Position numbers and translations under genes: made by a program
From: Stackebrandtia nassauensis DSM 44728
GTDB taxonomy: Bacteria > Actinomycetota > Actinomycetes > Mycobacteriales > Micromonosporaceae
Length of the DNA: 64,000 bases
Direction of reading: 5' to 3'
NCBI RefSeq assembly: GCF_000024545.1
Contig: NC_013947.1
Coordinates: 1,426,001-1,490,000, forward strand
Shown here: positions 51,601 to 59,518 of the stretch, one piece after another
Position numbering within the stretch: the first letter of the stretch is position 1
Layout: the number at the start of each line of letters is the position of its first letter
The notes under the pieces: model-generated
What the model was told of the DNA's origin: nothing
Seen by the model: only the letters and a program-made list of their open reading frames with translations
The model's database searches: none

Positions 51601-51893
51601 GACATATCGGCCGCCTCAAACGCGGTAATGGCCCGCAGAGTGGCCGCAGTCTGTTCACCGGAGTCGAGATTGGTGAACTCGTTGCGGTACAACTCCTGCA
51701 GTCGCTGCGCAACGGAGTCGGTGATCGTTTGCAGGTGCCGTTTGAAGCTCCTGCGGACGAAGAAGCTGGTCCTGGGTTCAACCAGTTCCGAAAGGGACGT
51801 TTCGCCGCGAAGATCACTGTGCCGCTTGGTGAGTACACGTTTGAAAGCTGCGCTTACGACAGTTCCCGCTAGTCTGAGCAGCAGTTGCTCCAT
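48618..51893 (-). CDS. NACHT NTPase with leucine-rich repeats (bacterial NLR, candidate anti-phage)
   Basis: Protein of 1091 aa with the plan of bacterial NLR-like (bNACHT) defence proteins. An N-terminal helical effector or adaptor region (about 1-270) holds no recognised enzyme. The NACHT domain begins near 285 with Walker A RGEAGSGKSTLLRWL (Lys295), then Walker B ALLLIDGVDELPNGE (about 368-382) and the sensor region WVVTSRR. A helical winged-type region follows (about 430-620, with PLLCAMLCALN and FIHRTFQEFLAADQA). The C-terminal 300 residues are leucine-rich repeats (LTSVDVRGGF, LPKLRDLALTS, LTKLTQLGLWS, FSSLRALSLGG, LRSLQLDGF, PQLKYLYLRDS). Such proteins oligomerise upon sensing phage. 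The gene stands alone with its own terminator, and its GC is lower than its neighbours. Confidence 0.85.
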   Translation of the reverse strand: MEQLLLRLAGTVVSAAFKRVLTKRHSDLRGETSLSELVEPRTSFFVRRSFKRHLQTITDSVAQRLQELYRNEFTNLDSGEQTAATLRAITAFEAADMSDKGLFAVALQSEALANRLLESEAGGRDGTDLSEAGEQFYRLLVHNTCECLVQLVINLPEYQPRVLTELLERISQIEETLTTALERVSFTNPVAPQGADGDEEFRAKYLHAVKNNLDVLDLFGVDLRRYNARTTLSVAYIGLSVRTRQLRPTDDHAPRGVVYSQPEFDYRQGHQTVRVERVLGLSERILIRGEAGSGKSTLLRWLAVNAARSSFDADLADLNGMVPFLIKLRSWEGEKLPAPEHFLADTAPHLRGLMPEGFVHRALESGRALLLIDGVDELPNGERAGVRNWLSQLVKSFPKSRWVVTSRRTATDDFSLHTEGFGEAMLAPMSSSDVRQLIRHWHLAIRDSRKLPCRSSDLPDYERDIRIKMKANADLRALATTPLLCAMLCALNLDRRRHLPTDRVELYRAAMVMLIDRRDAERQIPITIPHLGQTEKRTLLRDLAWRLSLNNRTELPRDAATARIAKKLRSMPSVDQNAEAIFEYLLERSGVIREPQSGRVDFIHRTFQEFLAADQAADNGDMGLLVENAHRDEWHEIVTLAAGLANAPQRSELITGVLNRADTDQRYARRLHILAASCLETMPDLDPGLGPRMERALASLLPPRNRSEAISLARIGPPLLRYLPRIPERLSEAAASSTILTAALVNGPKAVNVLRDFAADSRRQVQEALIDAWSYFNPKEYAREVLANALLVDGAITVNSQDVIPVLSYLQRLRATHVALDSVDDISILNAVPCLTSVDVRGGFDDVAPLEQHGGLESVRIRTTAVFDPTPLTRLPKLRDLALTSTVHMDLSFLADCESLLTLFVQADGDTDLSPIWSLTKLTQLGLWSISPNTDLSRLSTFSSLRALSLGGPPGGERSSAPRSIASLPMWAPQLRNLTLFHMDLEDDLAAISALPALTGLGLYECSISNLEALIDFTSLRSLQLDGFKTLPNLAVLAKVPQLKYLYLRDSPEDSTVIDLAPFADRDITIGVSKFHEVCNVGPGVRVRRLS

Positions 51894-52161
51894 AGCGGCC
51901 GATGCTACGCCTCAGTTGTGGCGCAACACATACCGGCAGCCATGATCACTTGTGGCTCGTCAACGGTAAAGAATGTGGACATAGACCGATCCCAAACCAT
52001 CACGTTCGTGGTCTCGAACCCCGGCTGAGGATAACCGCCACTCCCAACCAGTGCATCTCGTCACACCCCCAGCTCAGCCCCCTCCGCCCTAACTCCCGTT
52101 AAGGTCCGCGACCTAAGATGGCACCAGCACACAATGCTGACCCGAAGGGACGTGCGCGCAC

Positions 52162-53898
52162 GTGGACGCCAACGACATCTCCGCAGGCCGCAAGCGCTGG
52201 CAGGAACGCTACGACGCCGCTCGCAAGCGGGACGCTGACTTCACCACGCTGTCCGGGCTGGAAGTCGAGCCCGCCTATGGGCCCGCCGAGGGCTCGACCG
52301 ACCCGCGGTTGGGGCGGATCGGGTGGCCCGGCGAGTTTCCGTTCACCCGGGGGCTGTACCCGACCGGGTATCGGGGGCGGGCGTGGACGATTCGCCAGTT
52401 CGCGGGGTTCGGCAACGCTGTTCAGACCAACGAGCGGTACAAGATGCTGCTCAAGTCGGGTGGTGGCGGGTTGTCGGTCGCCTTCGACATGCCGACGCTG
52501 ATGGGCCGGGACTCCGACGACCCCCAGTCGCTGGGGGAGGTCGGGCACTGTGGGGTGGCGATCGACTCCGCCGCCGACATGGACGTCCTGTTCGGCGGTA
52601 TTCCGCTGGCCGACGTGACGACGTCGATGACGATCTCGGGTCCGGCCGTGCCGGTGTTCTGCATGTACCTGGCCTCGGCCGAGCGGCAGGGCGCCGACAT
52701 CTCGAAGCTCGACGGCACGCTGCAGACCGACATCTTCAAGGAGTACATCGCGCAGAAGGAGTGGCTGTTCCCGCCGGAACCCCACCTGCGCCTGATCGGC
52801 GACCTGATGGCCTACACCAACGCCGAGATCCCGCGCTACAAGCCGCTGTCGGTGTCCGGCTACCACATCCGTGAGGCCGGTTCGACCGCCGCTCAGGAGC
52901 TCGCGTTCACCATCGCCGACGGGTTCGGTTACGTCGAGCTGGGCCTGTCGCGCGGTCTCGACGTCAACACCTTCGCGCCCGGACTGTCGTTCTTCTTCGA
53001 CTCGCACATCGACTTCTTCGAGGAGATCGCCAAGTTCCGCGCCGCCCGCCGCATCTGGGCGCGCTGGATGCGCGACGTCTACGGCGCCACCAGTGAACGG
53101 GCGCAGTGGATGCGTTTCCACACCCAGACCGCGGGTGTGTCGCTGACGGCTCAGCAGCCCACCAACAACGTGGTCCGCACCGCCGTCGAAGCGCTCGCGG
53201 CCGTCCTGGGCGGCACCAACTCGTTGCACACCAACGCTTTGGACGAGACCCTGGCCCTGCCGACCGACGAGACCGCCGAGATCGCGCTGCGCACCCAGAC
53301 CGTCCTGATGGAGGAAACCGGCATCACCAACGTGGCCGACCCGCTGGGCGGCTCCTGGTACGTCGAAGCCCTCACCGACCGCATCGAGGCTGAGGCCGAG
53401 GCGATCTTCACCCAGATCCTCGCCCTGGGCGGCGAATCCGACGGCTCGACGGCGGGCCAGACCGCCCGCGAGGCCATGGGCACCGGCCGCCACGAGATCG
53501 GCCCGGTCACCTCGGGCATCCTGCGCGGCATCGAGGAGGGCTGGTTCACGGCGGGAATCGCCGAGGCCGCCTTCACCTACCAGCAGCAACTCGAACGCGG
53601 CGAGAAGAAGATCGTCGGCGTCAACTGCCACACCGAGACCGTGGCCAAGGAGCTGGAGATCCTGCGCATCTCCGGCGACGTGGAACGCGAACAGGTCGCG
53701 GCACTGGCCGACCGCCGCTCCAACCGCGACAAGGACACCGTCGACGCGGCCCTCAACCGGATGGTCCAGGTCTCCCGCACCGACGACAACATCATCCCCG
53801 CGATGATGGACGCCGTCCGCGTCGAGGCCACCCTCGGCGAGATCTGCGACGCCCTGCGCGCCGAGTGGGGCGAGTACCGCGAACCCGCGCGGTTCTAG
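52162..53898 (+). CDS. icmA: Isobutyryl-CoA mutase large subunit
   Basis: B12-dependent acyl-CoA mutase large subunit of 578 aa without the C-terminal cobalamin-binding domain. IcmA interconverts isobutyryl- and n-butyryl-CoA, linking valine breakdown and fatty-acid or polyketide starters. Two substrate-determining positions identify it. RQFAGF has Phe80 where methylmalonyl-CoA mutase has Tyr89. [12 protein letters not shown] has Gln198 where the mutase has Arg207. These are the published Icm residues and even share the numbering. The TIM barrel motif [15 protein letters not shown] is intact. The start GTG 52162 follows GAAGGGA at a long spacing. The small B12-binding partner IcmB is not in the window. 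Confidence 0.88.
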   Translation: MDANDISAGRKRWQERYDAARKRDADFTTLSGLEVEPAYGPAEGSTDPRLGRIGWPGEFPFTRGLYPTGYRGRAWTIRQFAGFGNAVQTNERYKMLLKSGGGGLSVAFDMPTLMGRDSDDPQSLGEVGHCGVAIDSAADMDVLFGGIPLADVTTSMTISGPAVPVFCMYLASAERQGADISKLDGTLQTDIFKEYIAQKEWLFPPEPHLRLIGDLMAYTNAEIPRYKPLSVSGYHIREAGSTAAQELAFTIADGFGYVELGLSRGLDVNTFAPGLSFFFDSHIDFFEEIAKFRAARRIWARWMRDVYGATSERAQWMRFHTQTAGVSLTAQQPTNNVVRTAVEALAAVLGGTNSLHTNALDETLALPTDETAEIALRTQTVLMEETGITNVADPLGGSWYVEALTDRIEAEAEAIFTQILALGGESDGSTAGQTAREAMGTGRHEIGPVTSGILRGIEEGWFTAGIAEAAFTYQQQLERGEKKIVGVNCHTETVAKELEILRISGDVEREQVAALADRRSNRDKDTVDAALNRMVQVSRTDDNIIPAMMDAVRVEATLGEICDALRAEWGEYREPARF

Positions 53899-53904
53899 CG
53901 GCGG

Positions 53905-54555
53905 CTAGGAGACCGGCGCGGTGGCGGGTTGCCACCACGGGACGATGCGCAGGACCGCGATCGCGAGCAGGCCGATGCCCGCGGTGGCCGTGATGGCGCC
54001 CGCGACGTCGAGGAGCCAGTGCTCGGCGAGCACCACGCGGCTGGCCGATACGGCCAGTACCGCGACGGCGCCGGTGCTGGCAGCCAGTCGGCCCCAGCGG
54101 GGGTCGGCGAGCCAGAACAGTACGGCCGCGGTGAACAGGGCGGCGGTGGCGATCGTGGCGTGGCCGCTGGGGTAGGTGGAGGCTTCCGGTTGCATCGGTG
54201 GGCCCGGGCGCATCACGAGCTGTTGGATGGCCAGGACGGAACCGCAGATCGGGATCAGCAGCAGTCCGCGCGCCAGGAGGCTGAGATGCGGCTTGCCCTG
54301 GGCGCGGCGGCGGATCAGCAGCGTGATCGCGGCGGCGGGTACCGCGGCCAGCGCCAGGAGGGTGCCCACGCCGCTGGTGGCGGTGGCGATGGTGGTGATG
54401 AGGCTGTCGGGGGCGGCGTACCAGTGGTCGATGATCCACGCGTCGGCTGGCGGGACGACGTCGCGGAGCAACAGTCCGATGAGGATGGATGTGGTCACGG
54501 CGGCCAGGCCAGTGGCGGCCAGCCGTCGGTGGTGGGTCTTCGGTTCCGTTGTCAT
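53905..54555 (-). CDS. PAP2 superfamily membrane phosphatase
   Basis: Integral membrane phosphatase of 216 aa with about six helices. PAP2 motifs are present: the RPGPP part of motif 1 near residue 115, YPSGH (motif 2) near 128 and SRVVLAEHWLLDV (motif 3) near 171-183. Members dephosphorylate phosphatidate, undecaprenyl diphosphate or other lipid phosphates at the outer face of the membrane; the substrate here is unknown. It faces the icmA stop with a 6-base gap and no terminator between, so the two transcripts may overlap. Confidence 0.88.
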   Translation of the reverse strand: MTTEPKTHHRRLAATGLAAVTTSILIGLLLRDVVPPADAWIIDHWYAAPDSLITTIATATSGVGTLLALAAVPAAAITLLIRRRAQGKPHLSLLARGLLLIPICGSVLAIQQLVMRPGPPMQPEASTYPSGHATIATAALFTAAVLFWLADPRWGRLAASTGAVAVLAVSASRVVLAEHWLLDVAGAITATAGIGLLAIAVLRIVPWWQPATAPVS

Positions 54556-54623
54556 GCCGACAATCTAGCGACGTCGAGGCCGGGTTGGCATGGATGAAAA
54601 CCCTGAGCTTGACCCTGAACCGG

Positions 54624-55055
54624 TCAGCGGAGGTTGGTGATGAGGCGGAAGCGTTCGAGGACGACGATGGTGGAGTCGTCCACTGTGAAGTTGGGGTCGC
54701 CCATGGCTTCGCGCATCGCGTCGCTGTGCCAGAAGCTCTCGTGGTCGGCGCGCCAGTCGGCGACGGAGGTGTTGCCCTCTCCCTCGTCGATCACGTGGGC
54801 CAGGTCGACGTCGGACAGTGGGGCGGTCTTGACCTCGGTGACCTCGATGATGCCCACGGGTTGGTCGGCGGAGTCGACCAGGACGCTGTGCTCGCCGGGT
54901 TGGGGCAGCGGGTCGCCGGACAGTTCGTAGTCGGCGAGGATGCCGGTCGTGGAGGTCTTGGAGCCGTCGAGGATCGCGGCCACGAGCTTGTCGCGCAGTG
55001 GGCCGGGGAAGGCGAACTCGGCTTTGGGCAGGTGCGAGTAGTCAGCGCTGGTCAC
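54624..55055 (-). CDS. ASCH domain protein
   Basis: Protein of 143 aa with an ASCH fold (PUA-like beta-barrel). The basic SKTSTTGILADYE near residue 32 corresponds to the usual G-x-K-x-x-T loop. GIIEVTEVKTAPLSDVD follows, and DHESFWHSD lies near 105, where ASCH proteins have an acidic patch. Relatives bind RNA or hydrolyse N4-acetylcytidine, and this subgroup is often annotated as RNA-binding. It starts at GTG 55055; no strong ribosome site is seen. Confidence 0.8.
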   Translation of the reverse strand: MTSADYSHLPKAEFAFPGPLRDKLVAAILDGSKTSTTGILADYELSGDPLPQPGEHSVLVDSADQPVGIIEVTEVKTAPLSDVDLAHVIDEGEGNTSVADWRADHESFWHSDAMREAMGDPNFTVDDSTIVVLERFRLITNLR

Positions 55056-55105
55056 GTGGGAACTGTAACCGGAAGAGCGCGACGGGGGCCGGGATTATTC
55101 GGCGC

Positions 55106-55145
55106 CGGGGCTGGCCCGCGGGGTAGAGGTCGCGGGCCAGCCCCG
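55106..55145 (-). terminator. Terminator hairpin after the EEP nuclease gene
   Basis: A perfect 15-bp inverted repeat (55106-55120 with 55131-55145) around a 10-base loop lies 18 bases beyond the end of the minus-strand EEP gene, in the 108-base gap before the ASCH gene. Confidence 0.75.
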
Positions 55146-55163
55146 ACGGGGGCGGTGAGGGGA

Positions 55164-56189
55164 TCAGTAGTGCACTCGGGCGCGAACGGCGCGGTGGTCG
55201 GAGTAGCGGCGGTCGGCGCGGTCGGTGCCGGTCACCTGGCGGTCGGCGGCGTCGCCCTCGTCGAAGCCGATCGTGTGGGTGGCGGTCACCTTGGGGACGC
55301 CGCCGGGTTTGGCGGCGAAGAGGAAGTCGATCCGGCTGGTGCCGCTGCCGTTGGTTGAGTTGGCGCGCAGGCACTTGGCGAGTTCGCCTGACTTCTCGCA
55401 CTTGTCGAAGACGACGTCGCGCAGGCCCAGTTTGCCGCCCAGGTCGGCGTTGATCGACTTGTACCAGCCGCGGTAGTCGGTTCCGCCCGAGGTCGCGGTG
55501 TAGTTGAAGTCGCCGCCGACGACGCGCAGGTCACCGCCGTATCCCTTGGCGGACAGTTCTTCGGCGATCTCGCGGGCGTTGCTGGCCGCGCACGGGGGTC
55601 CGCCGGAGCGTTTGGTGGCCCAGTGGACTGAGGCCGCGGTGACGTGCTTTCCGGACAGCCTGTCCTTCAGCAGTACCTTGACGGCCTGGGTGCGGGCCTG
55701 GTTGCTGTTGACGCACTCGCCTTTGGAGTTGAGCGCCTGGGCTCGCCAGGTGTTGTTGTCGGCGTTGGCGACGGAGAAGCGTTCGGTGCTGTAGATGACG
55801 GCGTTGGTCTGGTATTGCTTCGGGGCGCCGCAGGGGGACTTCATCTTCTTGGGCGTGGGGTCGGCGATCTTGGCGGCGTACTGTTCGCCGAACATCTTCT
55901 CCATTTTGGAGACGAGCTTGTCGAGCTGGCGTTTGCCGCTGATCTGGTGGACCAGGTAGATGTCGGGATTGTGGTCCTGGACCTTCATGTAGTACAGCAG
56001 GTCGGTCCAGTCGCCGTGGCACTCCAGGTTGGCGGTGGGCAGGTTCTCGACGTTCTCGTTGTAGACCTGGATGTGGCGGGGGTCGTCGGCGGCGCGGGCG
56101 GGGTCGGCCAGCGCCAGTGGGCTTATCGCCACCGCGGCGGTGACGGTGACGGCCGCGATGAGCGCGGCCTTCCAAGTGGGTTTTCGCAC
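55164..56189 (-). CDS. Secreted endonuclease/exonuclease/phosphatase family protein
   Basis: Secreted EEP-fold protein of 341 aa. The signal peptide (core about residues 8-28) ends ARAAD. Motifs: VYNENVENL (Asn), ASVHWAT (His), GGDFNYT (Asp-Asn), SRIDFLF, and YSDHRAVRA (Asp-His) near the C-terminus. The metal-binding Glu region reads IYLVHQISG, with Gln where the usual LQE has Glu, a deviation that may weaken catalysis or mark a subfamily. The activity could be nuclease or phosphodiesterase. GTG 56189 was chosen because it starts the signal directly. It is divergent from the decayed EEP copy at 56286. Confidence 0.8.
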   Translation of the reverse strand: MRKPTWKAALIAAVTVTAAVAISPLALADPARAADDPRHIQVYNENVENLPTANLECHGDWTDLLYYMKVQDHNPDIYLVHQISGKRQLDKLVSKMEKMFGEQYAAKIADPTPKKMKSPCGAPKQYQTNAVIYSTERFSVANADNNTWRAQALNSKGECVNSNQARTQAVKVLLKDRLSGKHVTAASVHWATKRSGGPPCAASNAREIAEELSAKGYGGDLRVVGGDFNYTATSGGTDYRGWYKSINADLGGKLGLRDVVFDKCEKSGELAKCLRANSTNGSGTSRIDFLFAAKPGGVPKVTATHTIGFDEGDAADRQVTGTDRADRRYSDHRAVRARVHY

Positions 56190-56285
56190 CGGGGCAACAT
56201 ATCGACATTCGTGCCTGGTGAGGCTGTTGTCGCGGGACGAGTTCGCTGTGGTGTGGACGAACGGTGGAGGTGTGGTGGCTGAGCG

Positions 56286-56849
56286 GTGGATATCAATGTG
56301 GGCACCGATTCCAGCCCGAGGAGTGGCGCCCGATCCTGGCAGGCGCGGCTGCCGAGGATCGAGAAGGTGGTCAAGGCGGAGCAGCCGACGATCCTGGGCA
56401 CCCAGGAGGGGCGCGGCAACCAGATCCGGGACTTGAAGGACCGGCTGCCCGGGTACTGGTGGGCGTGGCGGGGCCGCGAGAAGGACGGCAGCGGCGAGAC
56501 CTGCGCGGCCTTCTACCGCAAGGACCGGCTGGAGAAACTGGACGAGGGGCACCGGTGGCTGTCGACGACGCCGACGGTGCCCGGCTCGATCAGTTGGGGC
56601 GCCAAGACCATGATCGACGGGAGCTTCCACGACTCCTGGAACCACAAGGCCGCGCGGGTCACGCCGACCTACGGCACCGCCAACGGGTGGCGGCCCCGGC
56701 CGAAGCCCGACGGCCGCCGCATCGACTGGATCATCGCGACCGAACGGTTCGCCGTCCACAAGGCGGGCATCAACACCTGGGTGACCCGGCACGACAACCT
56801 CTGTTCCGACCACTGGGCGGTGCAGGCGGTCGTGTCGCTGGCGGCGTGA
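56286..56849 (+). pseudogene. Internally deleted EEP-fold gene
   Basis: The frame of 187 aa keeps both ends of an EEP-type hydrolase but not the middle. The N-terminus has MDINVGTD and ILGTQEG, then CAAFYRKDRLEKLDEG and STTPTVPGS. The text then jumps at about residues 103-112 to SFHDSWNHKAARVTPTYG, GRRIDWIIATERF and CSDHWAVQA, which belong to the last quarter. The central region with the catalytic His and the GDFN Asp-Asn is missing, so it is very likely inactive. It starts at GTG 56286 and lacks a signal peptide. The intact frame indicates a clean in-frame deletion or recent decay. It is 96 bases divergent from a full-length family member. Confidence 0.65.
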
Positions 56850-56901
56850 CGCGGAGCCGGAACCGGGAGGAGAAGGGCCGCACCGGTTCCGGTCCGCACA
56901 C

Positions 56902-57363
56902 TCAGGAGTCGCCGGGTTCGAACGCCTCGGACATCGCCTGGTCGTCGAAGGCCTGCGCGTTGAGTTCGTTGAGGCTGTACCAGTTTCCCGAGTTGTCGCG
57001 GAACACCGCCTCGACGCCGTAGGGCCGGTCCTGCGGTTCCTGGAGGAACTCGACGCCGCGCGCCGAGTACTCCTTGAACGTGGCCCGGCAGTCGTCGGTG
57101 TTCCAGGCGCCCGCGCTCAACGCGCCCTTGGCCAGCAGCGTCCGCAGCATCGCGGCGGTCTCCTCGTCGTGGCTGGGCGGGCCGGGCACCGTCAACGACA
57201 GCTGGAACTGTGGACTGTCGGGCGGGTAGACCGTCAGCCAGCGGTAGCCGTTCTCCATCTTCAGGTCGGCGCGCAGTTTGAAGCCGAGTTTGGTGGTGAA
57301 GAATTCCAGCGCCTCGTCGTAGTCGTTGACGTAGACGCTGGCCACCCCGAGTCTGGTGATCAT
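56902..57363 (-). CDS. VOC (glyoxalase/dioxygenase-fold) protein
   Basis: Vicinal-oxygen-chelate fold protein of 153 aa with two beta-alpha-beta-beta-beta modules: LGVASVYVNDYDEALEFFTTK at the start, and GVEFLQEPQDRPYGVEAVFRD with a final NWYSLNEL. The usual metal histidine at the start of module 1 is not obvious, and the position carries Val-Ala. Catalytic activity is therefore uncertain, and antibiotic-binding roles are possible. ATG 57363 has AAGGAG at good spacing. The AraC gene ends 34 bases upstream on the same strand, so it is probably in one operon with its regulator, a common pairing. Confidence 0.85.
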   Translation of the reverse strand: MITRLGVASVYVNDYDEALEFFTTKLGFKLRADLKMENGYRWLTVYPPDSPQFQLSLTVPGPPSHDEETAAMLRTLLAKGALSAGAWNTDDCRATFKEYSARGVEFLQEPQDRPYGVEAVFRDNSGNWYSLNELNAQAFDDQAMSEAFEPGDS

Positions 57364-57396
57364 GTTGCTCTCCTTGTTGTCGGTTCGGGTTCGACG

Positions 57397-57873
57397 CTAA
57401 GGGGTGGCGGACGGGGAAGGCTTCTCCTGAATTGCGCTCTTCGCGGCGTCGGCGGGCATGGGTCCGGCGGACATCAGCAGGAAGCAGCCGGGGATCGGGG
57501 GCGGGCCCGCGCGGTGGGCGCGGCGCTGGAACTCCGAGGGGCTGACGCCGACCAGTTCGGTGAACCGGGAACTGAAGGAGCCGAGGCTGGCGAAACCCAC
57601 CAGGTAACAGACCTCGGTGACGGTGAGGTTCGCGACCCGCAGCAGTTCCTGGGCCCGTTCGACGCGGCGACGGCTCAGGTAGCGGCTGGGAGTGGTGCCG
57701 TAGGCGGCGCGAAACGCCCGCACGAAGTAGAACCGGCTGTATCCGGCGGCAGCGGCCATCGCGTCCAGGTCGAGCGGCCGGGAGTAGTGGCCGTCGATGA
57801 GGTCGCGGGCGCGACGCATCGCCACCAGGGTCTCGATCGCCGCGGTGCCCGGATAGCCGCGTCCTGTCGCCAC
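57397..57873 (-). CDS. AraC family regulator, DNA-binding domain only
   Basis: Short AraC-type activator of 158 aa. Both helix-turn-helix units are present: LDLDAMAAAAGYSRFYFVRAF (split across the first unit) and LTVTEVCYLVGFASLGSFSSRF with the typical FTELVGVSPSEFQRR end. No ligand-binding domain precedes them; about 35 residues follow. It starts at GTG 57873. It is transcribed with the VOC gene and likely activates it. Confidence 0.88.
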   Translation of the reverse strand: MATGRGYPGTAAIETLVAMRRARDLIDGHYSRPLDLDAMAAAAGYSRFYFVRAFRAAYGTTPSRYLSRRRVERAQELLRVANLTVTEVCYLVGFASLGSFSSRFTELVGVSPSEFQRRAHRAGPPPIPGCFLLMSAGPMPADAAKSAIQEKPSPSATP

Positions 57874-57937
57874 TCGACCTCCATGAACGGGGTTGTGTCC
57901 GCTGCGACCATACGTTGCCGCTCGGACGAAAACCGGG

Positions 57938-58798
57938 CTACTTCAGCAGCCGCGACATCCGACGGTCGGCGAGTTTCCTGCCGCCGGTCTGGCAGGTCGG
58001 GCAGTACTGCAGCGCCGAGTCGGCGAACGAGACCTCGGCGATGGTGTCGCCGCACACCGGGCACGGCTGCCCGGCGCGGCCGTGGACGCGCAGGCTGTCG
58101 TGCTTGTGCGCCTTGAGATCCTTGGCCGCCGAACCCGACGACGCCGCCACCGCGGTCCGCAGCGTGTCGACCATCGCTTCATAGAGGACGGACACGTCGG
58201 TGTCGGTGAGCGAGTCGGCGAGCTTGAACGGCGACATCCGGGCGGCGTGCAGGATCTCGTCGGAGTAGGCGTTGCCGATGCCCGCGATCAGTTTCTGGTC
58301 CCGCAGCAGGCCCTTGATCTGGGTGCGGCGGCCCGACAGCACCGCCGCGAACGCCGCCTCGGTGAACGACTCGGCCAGCGGATCGGGCCCGAGACCGGCG
58401 ATGCCGGGGACCTGCGCGGGGTCGGACACGACGTACACGGCCAGCCGTTTCTTCGTTCCGGCCTCGGACAGGTCGAACCCGGAACCGTCGTCGAGGGCCA
58501 GCCGCAGCGCCAGCGGGTGTTTGCCGGGCCGCAGCGGCGTGGCCGCGAGCTTGTCGTTCCAGCGCAGCCAACCGGCGCGGGCCAGGTGGAAGATCAGGTG
58601 GGTGCCGTCGGCGTCCAGGTCGAGGAACTTGCCGTGCCGGTCCACGGCGGTGATCCGGCGGCCGTGCAGCGCCGTCGGGGGCGGGTCGAAGGTCTTCAGC
58701 GCGGTGATCGAGGCGACGTCGACGCGTTTGACCTCGTGCGACACCGCCCGGCGGCGCAGGAAGTCCGCGAGCGCCTCCACCTCGGGTAGCTCCGGCAT
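57938..58798 (-). CDS. Fpg/Nei family DNA glycosylase
   Basis: DNA base-excision glycosylase/AP lyase of 286 aa. The mature N-terminus PELPEVE has catalytic Pro2 and Glu3; Lys in GKFLDLDADG near residue 59 fits the beta-hairpin lysine. The H2TH region is LLRDQKLIAGIGNAYSDEIL at about 165-185. The zinc finger is CPVC and CPTC near the C-terminus, with GRKLADRRMSRLLK after it. It is closer to the actinobacterial Nei/Fpg-like group than to classical MutM, so the substrate (oxidised pyrimidines or purines) is uncertain. ATG 58798 gives the obligatory MPELPE start. Confidence 0.92.
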   Translation of the reverse strand: MPELPEVEALADFLRRRAVSHEVKRVDVASITALKTFDPPPTALHGRRITAVDRHGKFLDLDADGTHLIFHLARAGWLRWNDKLAATPLRPGKHPLALRLALDDGSGFDLSEAGTKKRLAVYVVSDPAQVPGIAGLGPDPLAESFTEAAFAAVLSGRRTQIKGLLRDQKLIAGIGNAYSDEILHAARMSPFKLADSLTDTDVSVLYEAMVDTLRTAVAASSGSAAKDLKAHKHDSLRVHGRAGQPCPVCGDTIAEVSFADSALQYCPTCQTGGRKLADRRMSRLLK

Positions 58799-58907
58799 GT
58801 ATCCAGTGTCGCAAGCTCGGCGACCGGATGCGAAAACTTTCGTCCGCACCGATGAGTCCCGGCCGCGATTACCGTCTACCCACAGAACCCTATGACAGGA
58901 GTACCCC

Positions 58908-59492
58908 ATGTCCATCGACCTGACCGCCTCCACCCAGCACGTCGCCGCGCTGTTGAGCGGGGTGCGCGACGAGCACCTGACCGCGCCGACCCCGTGCGGC
59001 GAGTACACGGTGGCCGCGCTGCTGGACCACATCATGGGCTTTTCCTCGGCTTTCACGTGGATAGCGCGCAAGCAGGACGAGGGGTTGTCCGACGACCCGC
59101 CGCACGCGCGCGCCGAGGACCTGGATCCGCGGTGGCGGGAGCTGTTGCCGGGGCGGCTGACGGAACTCGGCGAAGCCTGGCGCGACCCCGCCGCCGACGA
59201 GGGGCAGGCGCGGGCCGCGGGTGTGGAACTGCCGCGGTCGGTGTGGCGCCTGGTGGCGCTCAACGAGCTGCTCGTCCACGGTTGGGACCTGGCCACGGCG
59301 ACCGGTCAGCCGTACCGGACGGATCCGGCGGCGGTGGCCGTGACGGTCGAGTTCATGGGACAGGACGCCGACGACCCCGCTTCGCGCGAGAACAACCCCG
59401 CGTTCGGGCCGATCGTGACGGTGCCGGACGACGCCCCGGCCATCGACCGGGCCGTGGGCCTGTCGGGACGCGACCCGGGCTGGAAGCCGTAG
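58908..59492 (+). CDS. TIGR03086-like DinB/MDMPI family protein
   Basis: Protein of 194 aa of the actinobacterial maleylpyruvate-isomerase-like group. It has CGEYTVAALLDHIMGF with the first metal-binding histidine near residue 41, and ALNELLVHGWDLATATGQP with the second histidine near 123, the TIGR03086 signature. The fold is a four-helix DinB bundle likely binding zinc and mycothiol; the substrate is unknown. ATG 58908 follows AGGAG. It is the second protein of this type in the window and stands divergent from the Fpg/Nei gene. Confidence 0.85.
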   Translation: MSIDLTASTQHVAALLSGVRDEHLTAPTPCGEYTVAALLDHIMGFSSAFTWIARKQDEGLSDDPPHARAEDLDPRWRELLPGRLTELGEAWRDPAADEGQARAAGVELPRSVWRLVALNELLVHGWDLATATGQPYRTDPAAVAVTVEFMGQDADDPASRENNPAFGPIVTVPDDAPAIDRAVGLSGRDPGWKP

Positions 59493-59518
59493 TCGTAGCT
59501 CCCCGTGAGCCCGAGCCG

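Noticed and set aside
51894-52161. Small gene in the gap between NACHT and icmA
   Set aside because: A 66-codon frame exists, but it has no ribosome site, no coding-like third-position bias and several rare codons; the gap most likely holds promoters.
52422-52748. 108-codon minus-strand frame within icmA
   Set aside because: Antisense shadow without a ribosome site or recognisable motif.
52162-53898. Methylmalonyl-CoA mutase assignment
   Set aside because: Positions 80 and 198 are Phe and Gln, the isobutyryl-CoA mutase residues, and the B12 domain is absent.
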